From: Dyadobacter sp. CY326
Lineage (GTDB): Bacteria > Bacteroidota > Bacteroidia > Cytophagales > Spirosomataceae
Direction: 5' to 3'
Length of the DNA stretch: 64,000 nucleotides
Assembly: GCF_021390515.1 (NCBI RefSeq)
Contig: NZ_JAJUXI010000010.1
Location: 186,001-250,000, forward strand
This document shows, one piece after another, positions 51,068 through 58,891 of this stretch. Positions within the stretch are counted from its first letter, which is position 1. Each line of letters starts with the position of its first letter. The notes beneath the pieces are model-generated. The model saw only the letters and a list, made by a program, of their open reading frames with translations, was not told the origin of the DNA and did no database searches. The position numbers were made by a program, and so were the translations under genes.

Positions 51068-51451
51068 ATGCAAGAAGAACGCACAAGATATTCCGAGGAA
51101 GAACTTAGGGAATTTGAAGAGCTCATTCGTGGAAAGCTGGAAGCAACAATGAGTGAGTTAAATTATATCAAAGGAGGTTTAAGCAAGAAGAACGACAGCG
51201 GCACGGACATCACAGCCGGTTCAGCCAAACTTGTAGAAGACGGCGCAGACGCAAGCGAGCGCGAAAACCTGAGCCAATTGGCAGCCAGATTGCAGAAATA
51301 TTCCATCCAATTGGAAAATGCCCTGGTTCGCATTAAAAACGGCACTTACGGCATCTGCATCGACACCGGAAAACTAATTCCAAAAGAAAGACTAAGAATC
51401 GTCCCCCATACACAACAAACGATTGAAGCGAAGCTGAGAAGAGCGAGTTGA
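51068..51451 (+). CDS. TraR/DksA-family protein lacking the zinc cysteines
   Basis: A 127-residue protein with a helical coiled-coil N-part (about 8-90) and a short C-terminal remnant of the DksA zinc finger. The tip has DGADASERE (58-66), comparable to the DxxDxA tip of DksA that reaches the RNA polymerase active site. The zinc-finger region YGICIDTGKLIPKERLRIVP keeps the family's IPKERL pattern but has only C97; the other cysteines are replaced. It may bind RNA polymerase without zinc. Such forms are common in Bacteroidetes. A strong terminator follows. Confidence 0.88.
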   Translation: MQEERTRYSEEELREFEELIRGKLEATMSELNYIKGGLSKKNDSGTDITAGSAKLVEDGADASERENLSQLAARLQKYSIQLENALVRIKNGTYGICIDTGKLIPKERLRIVPHTQQTIEAKLRRAS

Positions 51452-51470
51452 AATGCAGAATTACATAATT

Positions 51471-51507
51471 AACGACAAGTGATCGAAGGATTGCTTGTCG
51501 TTTTTTT
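51471..51507 (+). terminator. Terminator after the TraR/DksA-like gene
   Basis: AACGACAAG (51471-51479) pairs with CTTGTCGTT (51494-51502) over 14 nt, followed by a T-run to 51507. Confidence 0.9.
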
Positions 51508-51508
51508 G

Positions 51509-52732
51509 TTACCCTTCATCCTCCGTTCCTAAAACCTCTCTAAAAACTTCCATTAATCCATCGGACGGCTCCTGCCCTTTGTTTTTTGTTTTGAAATATT
51601 CCTGAAAGAGCTTTTCCATGCTGAGCGAGAGGTCGATTTCGGTATTGGCGGTCGAGAGTTCGCTTTTTTTAATTTGTGGAATGATCTGAATGATGCCTGA
51701 ATGTGCTTCGTTAAGGCGCTTCTTGTCTGTGGCTTCCAGATAATTATCGGAAACGATTGTCAGTTCGATGAGATCCTCTTTGTGCTCGGCGAGCCATTCT
51801 ATCGCTTTGTCAATGTCGTTGAAGCTTTTTCTGCGCAGTTTTTTACCGTTTTTAAGTTCAATCGGCCGAAAAGAAACCAATTTGCCAGCTTCTGCTTCGA
51901 TCAAAACCACATATTTCGTCTGGTTCGACTCTGAAAAGCTGTAAGCAAGCGGGCTGCTCGAATAAACTGAGGGCGCAGGATTTTTGTCCACAACATGATA
52001 ACGGTGCAAATGTCCGAGCGCAATGTAATGCACCTTACTTGGGAAATTTTCAGTGTAAATAGCCTGCGCGCCGCCGATGTGCAGGATTGGACGCTCTTCT
52101 TCGGGCTCTTCGGGCATAGGGCCGCCTTTTTGCATGACAAACAAATGTGCCATTAAAAGGTTGAATCCTTTATCATCCAGATATTGGTCTGCCAGATCCT
52201 GCCAGTGTTTTTGCAAGTGAATGCGGAGCGCTTCTTCGGAATCTTCAACGTCCAAAAATGTCTTCAAACGCTGCTCATTGGCATAAGGCGTATGCAAAAT
52301 GCGGAGTGGAAAACTTGCATTCGGGAGTTCTATTTCAATAAATCCTTTTGCCGTACGCAAGATTTCAACTTTTGCCTGCGTGCAAAATTGAGAGATTTCC
52401 GTGTTTGGAAAACCTACAAATATAATCCCGCAAACTTTCGCCAATGCATCCGGCACCTGGATCCGCTCGGGGGAATCATGGTTTCCTGCAATGGCAATGA
52501 CGGCTCTGCTTCCGTTGGCAGACAAGCGGTGCAATGTGCTGTATAAGAGTTCGGTGGCTTCGGACGATGGATTGAAATTATCGAAAAGATCACCCGCTAT
52601 GACAACTGCATCAACATGCTCGTTTTCCGCAATTTGACAGATTTCTTGCAGCACAAGCCGTTGCTCTTCAAGTCTGGAATAATTATCCAGCTTTTTGCCA
52701 ATGTGCCAGTCAGCGGTGTGGAGGATTTTCAT
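51509..52732 (-). CDS. sbcD: DNA exonuclease subunit SbcD (Mre11 family)
   Basis: A 407-residue metallophosphoesterase nuclease. Metal motifs: LHTADWHIGKKL (D8, H10), VIAGDLFDN, AIAGNHDSPER and ALGHLHRYH. The C-terminal capping domain follows from about 290. With SbcC it cuts hairpins and trims double-strand ends. sbcC normally follows sbcD, but the next minus-strand gene downstream in this window does not encode it; the gene ends 2 bp from a terminator of the opposing gene. Either sbcC is elsewhere or this protein acts alone. Confidence 0.94.
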   Translation of the reverse strand: MKILHTADWHIGKKLDNYSRLEEQRLVLQEICQIAENEHVDAVVIAGDLFDNFNPSSEATELLYSTLHRLSANGSRAVIAIAGNHDSPERIQVPDALAKVCGIIFVGFPNTEISQFCTQAKVEILRTAKGFIEIELPNASFPLRILHTPYANEQRLKTFLDVEDSEEALRIHLQKHWQDLADQYLDDKGFNLLMAHLFVMQKGGPMPEEPEEERPILHIGGAQAIYTENFPSKVHYIALGHLHRYHVVDKNPAPSVYSSSPLAYSFSESNQTKYVVLIEAEAGKLVSFRPIELKNGKKLRRKSFNDIDKAIEWLAEHKEDLIELTIVSDNYLEATDKKRLNEAHSGIIQIIPQIKKSELSTANTEIDLSLSMEKLFQEYFKTKNKGQEPSDGLMEVFREVLGTEDEG

Positions 52733-52778
52733 TTTGTGTGATTAATTTAGCGAAAATAACACTTTCATCCGGTAAGTA

Positions 52779-53603
52779 TTGAAATATTCAGCCTCGGCAA
52801 TTTTGAGTCATTTTCTTCATAAAAGCATTTTTCTATTGGTTGGAATGCTCATGATTCATTGCCAACCGGATGCAGAAACGCAACAAAAAGCAGGCTTAGC
52901 AATCTCTTTTGACGATCATTTCATTGACGAATGGTTTGCATTGAGGCCAATGTTTAATCAATATGGTGCCAAAGTTACTTTCTTCATCACCTGTCCGGAC
53001 AGTCTTTCCGCAGACGAGGTTGCCAAACTCAGACAACTGCAAAGCGACGGACACGAGATCGGTTTCCACGGAACAATTCACGGCAAGTCAACCGAGCTGA
53101 TCATAGCCGGACCCGATGAATATAAGAAAATAGAATTAACACCAGGCATGTCCAATATGGCGAAGGCGGGTTTCAAACCCACATCTTACGCACATCCGGG
53201 CGGCAACCACAACGAGCAAGTCGACTCGGTTTTACGGGCCAATGGTTTCAAAATCCTGCGTGACGTCTCGATTTCGAAGCGTAAATTCAAGGGATTTCAA
53301 ATGTATGCGCTCGCTCCTCGCTTAATGCCTTGGATTTATTACTCGTTTGATAATGAACGTATTGTTGACGCGCTGCTTATTGACGAAGATGCGGGACTGA
53401 CAACTGTCGCAATGAACGAGGCATTGGCAAAAGCGACAAGTACAAACAAAGCGCTAATGCTTTTCGGCCATGAACCCTTGTATGGAAAGCCGAAAAATGG
53501 TGAATACGGCTTTTATGTGCCGTTTTTGGAAAAAATATTAAGAGAGGCAAAGCGGCAAAATTTGAAATTCTATACCATGTCCGAGCTGCCGGAAATTAAC
53601 TGA
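52779..53603 (+). CDS. Polysaccharide deacetylase-family lipoprotein (NodB type)
   Basis: A 274-residue exported protein with a hydrophobic signal ending LMIHC (cysteine near 28), suggesting a lipid anchor. The NodB domain shows LAISFDDHFIDEW (metal aspartates), HEIGFHGTIHG (metal histidines), AHPGGNHNEQ and the closing LMLFGHEPLYG. Metal-dependent de-N-acetylation of a surface polysaccharide or peptidoglycan is likely, substrate unknown. Start is TTG at 52779, or a later in-frame TTG (about 52803); no ATG precedes the signal. It is divergent from sbcD by 46 bp. Confidence 0.85.
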   Translation: MKYSASAILSHFLHKSIFLLVGMLMIHCQPDAETQQKAGLAISFDDHFIDEWFALRPMFNQYGAKVTFFITCPDSLSADEVAKLRQLQSDGHEIGFHGTIHGKSTELIIAGPDEYKKIELTPGMSNMAKAGFKPTSYAHPGGNHNEQVDSVLRANGFKILRDVSISKRKFKGFQMYALAPRLMPWIYYSFDNERIVDALLIDEDAGLTTVAMNEALAKATSTNKALMLFGHEPLYGKPKNGEYGFYVPFLEKILREAKRQNLKFYTMSELPEIN

Positions 53604-53606
53604 CAT

Positions 53607-54725
53607 TTATCGCCCGAAACGCTTGTCTTTGTAGGCTAGCAATGGCTTTTCAAAATAGGAATAGGAAAGCGACGCAACAGCGACAGACCCAACAAAGGTC
53701 AAAATGTATAAGCCCAACTGATACGAATCGCCACTCCATGCGGGAAAATATTTATTTAAAATATTGATTATCAAAACAATTACGACAACGTGGTAAATGT
53801 AAAGTCCATAGGAGATTTTTCCTAAATGGTTCATCACAGCATTATCCAGGCTTATAATTGAATTGGGATTGCAGGATACATTCAGAATAAAAAAGGCGAA
53901 GAAAACCGCATAAATTTCTAAAAAGCCGTAAAAATGAATGCCTGAAAAGAACAATGCGAGAAGCAACGTGTACACGACCACTTGCAGATCTTTCCTGAAT
54001 ATGATTTGCAGAATGTGCGTTTTTTGTTTGTAAACCAGCCACGCGCACAGTCCGCCCAATGCCATGGTTTGAATGCGAAATTGTCCCACAAATGTGCCGA
54101 TCATTTCTTTTCGCGTCGCCTCATCAACATTGACATAATGCAGTCCGATGAATAAAAGTGCAGCCGTTATACCCAGAAAAAGCAATATGATCGGAATGCG
54201 TTTTTTTGGATATTTGATCAGCCAGGGCCAGAGATAATAAAATTGCTCTTCCACGCCGATTGACCAGGTTTGCGCGCACCAGTAAGGCAGGTCATAAAGG
54301 ACAAAAGCAAAATTGGGCAACACCAGCAAAAGCAGCGTAAGTCGCTCTGTTGCATGCACGGAAAGCTTTTCAGCCGTTCCGGGATAATTTAAAATTTCAA
54401 TGTGTGGAAATACAAAAAAGGAAAGTCCTATGATCAGAAAGTAAATGGGCCAGATCCGAAAAACCCTGCGCAGATAGAATTTCTTGGCGTCAACATCTCC
54501 AAAGCGCCCACGCTCTTCAAGCAATAAATAAGTAATTAGAAAGCCGCTTAACACGAAAAAAAGTCCCACGCCAAGTCGGCCGGCGTGCTGAATAATGGAA
54601 TGTTCGTAAAGATTTGCGATTCCCAATGCATGCTTCGCTTGTTCCAAATGGTGAAAAACGACCAAAAGGGCTGCTATGCACCGGATTCCATTGAGATTTG
54701 GGAAATATCTTTTTTGACCGATCAT
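53607..54725 (-). CDS. Acyltransferase family 3 membrane protein
   Basis: From the ATG at 54725, 372 residues with about ten membrane helices. The acyltransferase-3 marks are FPNLNGIRCIAALLVVFHHL with catalytic histidine, GVGLFFVLSGFLITYLLLEE and FYLRRVFRIWPIYF. These enzymes transfer acyl groups such as acetyl to sugars in LPS, capsule or peptidoglycan. The start overlaps the kdsC stop in ATGA, which decides it over the in-frame ATG at 54743 and indicates translational coupling. Pairing with kdsC points to LPS as the target, which is inference. Confidence 0.88.
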   Translation of the reverse strand: MIGQKRYFPNLNGIRCIAALLVVFHHLEQAKHALGIANLYEHSIIQHAGRLGVGLFFVLSGFLITYLLLEERGRFGDVDAKKFYLRRVFRIWPIYFLIIGLSFFVFPHIEILNYPGTAEKLSVHATERLTLLLLVLPNFAFVLYDLPYWCAQTWSIGVEEQFYYLWPWLIKYPKKRIPIILLFLGITAALLFIGLHYVNVDEATRKEMIGTFVGQFRIQTMALGGLCAWLVYKQKTHILQIIFRKDLQVVVYTLLLALFFSGIHFYGFLEIYAVFFAFFILNVSCNPNSIISLDNAVMNHLGKISYGLYIYHVVVIVLIINILNKYFPAWSGDSYQLGLYILTFVGSVAVASLSYSYFEKPLLAYKDKRFGR

Positions 54726-55243
54726 TGAAACCACGACATCCATTTGCCCTGCGCCTTCATTACTTGTTCAATCAAATCGCGCACAGCGCCGTAGCCGCCT
54801 ATTTTCGGGGAAATGTAATCTGATATGGCAAGAATTTCATCCACCGAATCTGCCGGACAAGCGCTCAGAACGTTGGTGCGCATGACTTCATAATCAGGCA
54901 AATCATCGCCCATATACACAATTTCGTCCTCGGTGAGATTGGTTTCAGCAATGTATTTTTTAAAAATCGGCAGTTTCCCGTCCGGTGAAGTGCCAATAAA
55001 AATATCCGTTACACCCAGATATTCAAGGCGCTTGCGCACACCCAGCTGATTTTGCGCAGAAATAATTGCTACGCGATATCCCATTCTGACTGCCCGGTTG
55101 ATCCCGTAACCATCTTTTACATTGAAACTTCGTGGCTGCTCACCGCTTTCCAGCGCAATTACACTGCCGTCAGTCATGACGCCGTCAATGTCAAAAATGA
55201 ATGTGGTTATGCGTTTTAGGCGCTCATTTACTGCTGGATCCAT
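54722..55243 (-). CDS. kdsC: 3-deoxy-D-manno-octulosonate 8-phosphate phosphatase
   Basis: A 173-residue HAD phosphatase without cap domain. Motif I is TFIFDIDGVMTDGSV (D18, D20), followed by FNVKDGYGINRAVRMGYRVA, motif III near K and VYMGDDLPDYEVM as motif IV. It dephosphorylates KDO-8-phosphate for LPS. The tetramer-forming C1 type length (about 170-190) fits. It is between the DUF2520 gene (64 bp upstream) and the acyltransferase (ATGA overlap), forming an operon. Confidence 0.94.
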   Translation of the reverse strand: MDPAVNERLKRITTFIFDIDGVMTDGSVIALESGEQPRSFNVKDGYGINRAVRMGYRVAIISAQNQLGVRKRLEYLGVTDIFIGTSPDGKLPIFKKYIAETNLTEDEIVYMGDDLPDYEVMRTNVLSACPADSVDEILAISDYISPKIGGYGAVRDLIEQVMKAQGKWMSWFQ

Positions 55244-55307
55244 GAAAATCAGAATAATGAAGTTCGCAAATATAGCCTAACTTTTCAGGAGACAGCGCCG
55301 GTTAGCA

Positions 55308-56111
55308 TTATTTTGAAATATAGAAGTTGCGGATTTTGTCGGTTAGCAGTCGGTAAATTTCCGTCCAATCCTCATTGGTTTCCTGCAAATATTCCAAATG
55401 CCGGTTTGTCGTTTTCCAATCGCCGCGCCGCGCCGGACCGGTTTGTCCAAGGGAGGGATCATTAGAAAGCAGCGCTTTGTAAATGGTGGTTTGGATCAGC
55501 GGTTTTAACAAATCAAAATTTAGCTGTTCGCGTTCCAGCATGTTTTGAGAAACAGTAAGCATATAATTGGTAAAATTGCTCGCAAAAACCGCCGCCACGT
55601 GCAGGATAAACCGCTCGTCCGAATCCATCCGGCTGACATTGTCGCTAATGCTCTGCGCAAGCTGAATAAGCTTATTTTCAATCAGTTCGTTTTTTGATTC
55701 GATACAAAAAGGCAATTCCTTATAATCCATTTCAACTCCTTTTGTAAAAGTTTGAAGCGGATAAAAGACGCCGGTGTGCACATATACGTCGCTATAAATC
55801 TCAACCAGGTTTTGAAATTCGGCCAAAGATCTTGTGCCAGAAGTGTGGATCAGAATGACGCCTTCCGGAAGCACAATGCGTTCAATGATGCTTTCCAATG
55901 CATCGTCAGAAACGGCAATAACAATCACATCTGCCTCGCTATCAGAGAAATTGAGGTCAGGCTGAATGTTGGTGTCGTAAAGGGAAGAAGCAAGTTGACG
56001 CGCTTTTTGCGTGTCGCGGCTGTAAACTTCGCAAATCCAATGACCGGCATCTTCGAAAGCCTGCGCAAGATGCCAGGCCACATTTCCGGAACCAACAAAG
56101 GAGATTTTCAT
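55308..56111 (-). CDS. Rossmann-like and DUF2520 domain protein
   Basis: A 267-residue protein. An N-terminal Rossmann domain MKISFVGSGNVAWHLAQAFE (1-20) with VIVIAVSDDALESIIERI, then a helical DUF2520 domain (about 130-260) containing HVAAVFASNFTNYML and TGPARRGDWKTTNRHL. It resembles ProC/ketopantoate reductases in fold. Function is not established. In Bacteroidetes it is commonly followed by kdsC, as here, and I infer a link to envelope sugar metabolism only by position. Confidence 0.9.
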   Translation of the reverse strand: MKISFVGSGNVAWHLAQAFEDAGHWICEVYSRDTQKARQLASSLYDTNIQPDLNFSDSEADVIVIAVSDDALESIIERIVLPEGVILIHTSGTRSLAEFQNLVEIYSDVYVHTGVFYPLQTFTKGVEMDYKELPFCIESKNELIENKLIQLAQSISDNVSRMDSDERFILHVAAVFASNFTNYMLTVSQNMLEREQLNFDLLKPLIQTTIYKALLSNDPSLGQTGPARRGDWKTTNRHLEYLQETNEDWTEIYRLLTDKIRNFYISK

Positions 56112-56163
56112 GCAGCAAACGTTATAACCGCCCTAAGTTATGGCATAAAGTTAATTTCGCAAA

Positions 56164-56892
56164 TCAATTGACAACCGGGGCAGTTTGAGCTTCACTCGTA
56201 ACGCCACCGGGCAATTCCATGATGCGCATGTTACGAAAATGGATTTCGGCGCCTTCCGCCTCGAGGCAGATGTAGCCTTTTTTCCTTTCTGAATTTCTCA
56301 AACCATTCACAAACTTGCCATTAACCGAGAGTTTAACTGTTCCATCCACGCACACCACGACATATTTATTCCATTCGCCTTTGCCCTTCGCGCGCTTTTC
56401 GATCGACTTACTTCTTGGGCCGCGCGGATTATCCGGAACGGCCGTTAAGCCCATGGTCGGGAAGAGTTCTCCGTGCACATAATCCTCCGTTGCATTGTGT
56501 TGTCTTGCATAATCGAGTTCAAGCATCTGCACTTCAATGGCTTTTGTGAGCGGATCGTGCTCCTGCGGCGTGCCTTCGCTCCAGATGAAGATTCCGGAAT
56601 TGCCGCCCGCTTCCATATGCTTCCATTCCACTTCCAAAATGAAATTCTCATATTGCCGATCCGAGCGCATGACGCCAATGGGTTTTCCTGAACAAATCAA
56701 TGTGCCGTTTTTCACTTTCCAGGTTTCCTTGGAAGTGTTTACATCCACCCAGCCTTTTAGATTTTTTCCGTTAAAAAGGGGCCTGAAAGCCAATGTTTCC
56801 GGTTCTTGAGCATGACTTTTGAAAAACAAAAGGAGAACCAGCAAAAGGGCTGTTATCACTGAAAAGAACAAGCGCGCAGATTTGTCTTTCAT
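56164..56892 (-). CDS. DUF1080 (3-keto-disaccharide hydrolase-like) secreted protein
   Basis: A 242-residue exported protein: signal (about 8-28, ending SHAQ), then a DUF1080 jelly-roll domain: LFNGKNLKGWVDVN, NFILEVEWKHMEAGGNSGIF, WSEGTPQEHDPLTKAIEVQM, and the closing CLEAEGAEIHFRNMRIMEL. DUF1080 proteins are very common in Bacteroidetes and Planctomycetes; some hydrolyse 3-keto-glycosides. It stands 52 bp upstream of the DUF2520 gene on the same strand, so a shared transcript is possible though no shared role is evident. Confidence 0.92.
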   Translation of the reverse strand: MKDKSARLFFSVITALLLVLLLFFKSHAQEPETLAFRPLFNGKNLKGWVDVNTSKETWKVKNGTLICSGKPIGVMRSDRQYENFILEVEWKHMEAGGNSGIFIWSEGTPQEHDPLTKAIEVQMLELDYARQHNATEDYVHGELFPTMGLTAVPDNPRGPRSKSIEKRAKGKGEWNKYVVVCVDGTVKLSVNGKFVNGLRNSERKKGYICLEAEGAEIHFRNMRIMELPGGVTSEAQTAPVVN

Positions 56893-56965
56893 AGGACGAA
56901 TGTTAAATCGTGGATGAAACAGGGTTGGGAATGCTGCAATATCGCAATTCTTCGGGCTCCATAAC

Positions 56966-56973
56966 TATCTTTG
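56966..56973 (+). promoter_or_regulatory. Candidate -7 box for the barrel-like gene
   Basis: TATCTTTG matches TAnnTTTG fully, 48 bp before the ATG at 57022. No clear -33 element. Confidence 0.5.
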
Positions 56974-57021
56974 CCGAAGTCCACTTTTCACAACCAATTC
57001 TCACACTAATCACATCAAAAA

Positions 57022-57735
57022 ATGCTTCGAATGAAACGGCTCTACGCACTTGTGGTTGCAGCAACACTTTTTATGGCTGTAAAAGGATATGGTCAAACGC
57101 AATCTCAGGCAAGCGCAGCTATTGACGTAGGAACGGGTTTTAGCAATGATAATTCCTGGGCTCCGTCGGTGTTATATTATGAACAGGTGAGCTTGAACCG
57201 GGCGCCATGGTTTAGGTTTGGATTGGGAATCAGGGCCTGGGGATATTATGCAGACCGTACGAACCTTTACACCCGGACCGATTCTCCGCAGGATTATCTT
57301 GAATATGATAAGGTTTCGGTAAATGGGTTGAGTTTTGTGGTCGGTGCGAATCTTCGGTTTTGGAAAATTGATCTGGGTGTAAATACGGATCTTATTGGCG
57401 CATCTTTTGGCTCAAAACGCAGTGGGTTTTATGAGAAAAGCACCAACACACCCGGGGTTGGGGCACCTAATTATAATAAGTGGCTGAAAACTTCTCCGGT
57501 CATATTCAATGCAGTGCCGCTGTTTGTAGAAAATTACAATGGACAATCGGAAGCTTATGCGCGGATTTATATAGGCAGGCGCATTGGTGTGAAAATTGGT
57601 TATTTATATGGTCACGTCGCTTATCGCACGAGAAACAAAAACGACAGCAAGGTTTTCCTGGATAACAATCAGCGACGCATTTCACAGAACTACGGTGTGC
57701 CGTATGCAGCCGTGAGTTTTCCCCTATTTCAGTGA
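57022..57735 (+). CDS. Outer-membrane beta-barrel-like protein of unknown family
   Basis: A 237-residue exported protein: signal (cleavage near GYGQTQ), then amphipathic beta strands: AAIDVGTGFSNDNSWAPSVL, FRFGLGIRAWGYYADRTNLY, LSFVVGANLRFWKIDLGVNT, ARIYIGRRIGVKIGYLYGH, and a final YGVPYAAVSFPLFQ ending in an aromatic-rich strand. The pattern is that of a small eight- to ten-strand barrel. I cannot assign a family. It is transcribed alone. Two ATG starts are possible (57022 and 57031); either keeps the signal. Confidence 0.72.
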   Translation: MLRMKRLYALVVAATLFMAVKGYGQTQSQASAAIDVGTGFSNDNSWAPSVLYYEQVSLNRAPWFRFGLGIRAWGYYADRTNLYTRTDSPQDYLEYDKVSVNGLSFVVGANLRFWKIDLGVNTDLIGASFGSKRSGFYEKSTNTPGVGAPNYNKWLKTSPVIFNAVPLFVENYNGQSEAYARIYIGRRIGVKIGYLYGHVAYRTRNKNDSKVFLDNNQRRISQNYGVPYAAVSFPLFQ

Positions 57736-57796
57736 CCATTGCCCAATTTTGAATATGTGCTGATAACCCGCAGCAGCGCGAAATTCAAAAACATAC

Positions 57797-57827
57797 TTGT
57801 TATTCAATTTGTTAAACTCTATATTTG
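57797..57827 (+). promoter_or_regulatory. Promoter of rplM-rpsI
   Basis: TTG (57797-57799), 20 nt, then TATATTTG (57820-57827), a full TAnnTTTG match at ideal spacing. The leader would be about 65 nt long. Confidence 0.78.
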
Positions 57828-57830
57828 CAC

Positions 57831-57862
57831 TCCCATTTTGCGATGGGACTGTCTTGTTACAG
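57831..57862 (+). ncRNA. Possible structured leader of rplM
   Basis: Two hairpins abut just after the predicted start of transcription: TCCCAT/ATGGGA (57831-57836, 57843-57848) with 6-nt loop, and CTGT/ACAG (57849-57852, 57859-57862). E. coli L13 represses its own operon through the leader, but the structure differs. Short stems make this tentative. Confidence 0.4.
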
Positions 57863-57899
57863 TGTAATTTATTGAAAATCAATTAAAATTTTGTTAATC

Positions 57900-58343
57900 G
57901 TGGATACGTTAAGCTACAAAACCATCTCGGCGAACAAAAACACAGTGAACAAGGAGTGGGTTGTTGTGGATGCTCAGGATGCAATTTTAGGCCGTTTGGC
58001 TAGCGAAGTTGCTAAAATTATCAGAGGCAAACACAAAGCAAGCTACACTCCTCATGTGGACTGTGGTGATAATGTTATCATTATCAACGCCGATAAAATT
58101 AAGTTGACAGGAAAGAAGATGTCGGACAAAATTTATGTTCGCCATACCGGATATCCAGGAGGTCAGCGTTTTCAAACTCCCCGTGAGTTGCTCGAAAAAC
58201 ACCCAGAGCGTGTAATCGAGAAAGCCGTAAGAGGCATGCTTCCAAAGAACCGTTTGGGACGTCGTTTGTTTACTAATCTGTTTGTTTACGCTAAGCCGGA
58301 ACATCCGCACAGCGCGCAGCAACCAAAAGAAATCCAGTTGTAA
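57900..58343 (+). CDS. rplM: Large-subunit ribosomal protein uL13
   Basis: From the GTG at 57900, 147 residues beginning MDTLSYKTISANKNTVNKEW, the usual Bacteroidetes L13 start. The core WVVVDAQDAILGRLASEVAK, GDNVIIINADKIKLTGKK and RHTGYPGGQRF is standard. An earlier in-frame TTG (57891) would add three residues and is unlikely. rpsI follows 3 bp after the stop; the pair rplM-rpsI is nearly universal. Confidence 0.97.
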   Translation: MDTLSYKTISANKNTVNKEWVVVDAQDAILGRLASEVAKIIRGKHKASYTPHVDCGDNVIIINADKIKLTGKKMSDKIYVRHTGYPGGQRFQTPRELLEKHPERVIEKAVRGMLPKNRLGRRLFTNLFVYAKPEHPHSAQQPKEIQL

Positions 58344-58346
58344 TTC

Positions 58347-58733
58347 ATGGAAGTTATCAACACAATAGGTAGAAGAAAAACAGCCGTGGCTCGTATTTAT
58401 ATGTCGCCAGGAAAAGGAGACATTAAGGTTAACGGACGCGACTACAAGGAATATTTTCCTTTTGAAGTGCACCAAATCGTTCTTCAGCAGCCTTTTGCTG
58501 TTATCAGCGGAGGCAATGGTTATGATCTTAAAGTGAATGTAAGAGGTGGCGGAATCACTGGTCAGGCGGAAGCAATCCGTATGGCTATTTCCCGTGCACT
58601 TTGCGAATATAATGGAGAGTTCCGTGGCGCTTTGAAAAAAGAAGGATTCCTTACCCGTGACCCTCGTATGGTTGAGCGTAAGAAATACGGACGCGCTAAG
58701 GCTCGTAAGAAATTCCAGTTCTCGAAACGTTAA
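58347..58733 (+). CDS. rpsI: Small-subunit ribosomal protein uS9
   Basis: A 128-residue S9. It begins MEVINTIGRRKTAVARIYMS, and ends with the typical basic tail ERKKYGRAKARKKFQFSKR, whose last residues touch P-site tRNA. It is in operon with rplM. rpsB follows after a 158-bp gap that holds an AT-rich repeat and may have its own promoter. Confidence 0.98.
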   Translation: MEVINTIGRRKTAVARIYMSPGKGDIKVNGRDYKEYFPFEVHQIVLQQPFAVISGGNGYDLKVNVRGGGITGQAEAIRMAISRALCEYNGEFRGALKKEGFLTRDPRMVERKKYGRAKARKKFQFSKR

Positions 58734-58742
58734 GAGTTCAGG

Positions 58743-58805
58743 GTTTAGAGTCCATAAGTTTAAAGTTCAATATTCTTTTAACTCTAAACTCATAAACTTT
58801 AAACT
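58743..58805. repeat. AT-rich repeat cluster between rpsI and rpsB
   Basis: GTTTAGAGT (58743-58751) and AGTTTAAAGTT (58757-58767) recur as their reverse complements at 58781-58789 and 58795-58805, but in an order that cannot nest into one stem. Only one hairpin of the two can form at a time, so it may be an attenuator-like switch or simple low-complexity repeat. Confidence 0.6.
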
Positions 58806-58891
58806 AAAAAAGGTCCAGGCAGTACTTATCGTGCCCGATGTGCTGTGCTGCGTAATCTAAAAATCATTTTATTTTTAAAACATTATCTGTA

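Noticed and set aside
53607..56892. Idea of a capsule or O-antigen island around the acyltransferase
   Set aside because: No glycosyltransferase, flippase or polymerase gene is near.
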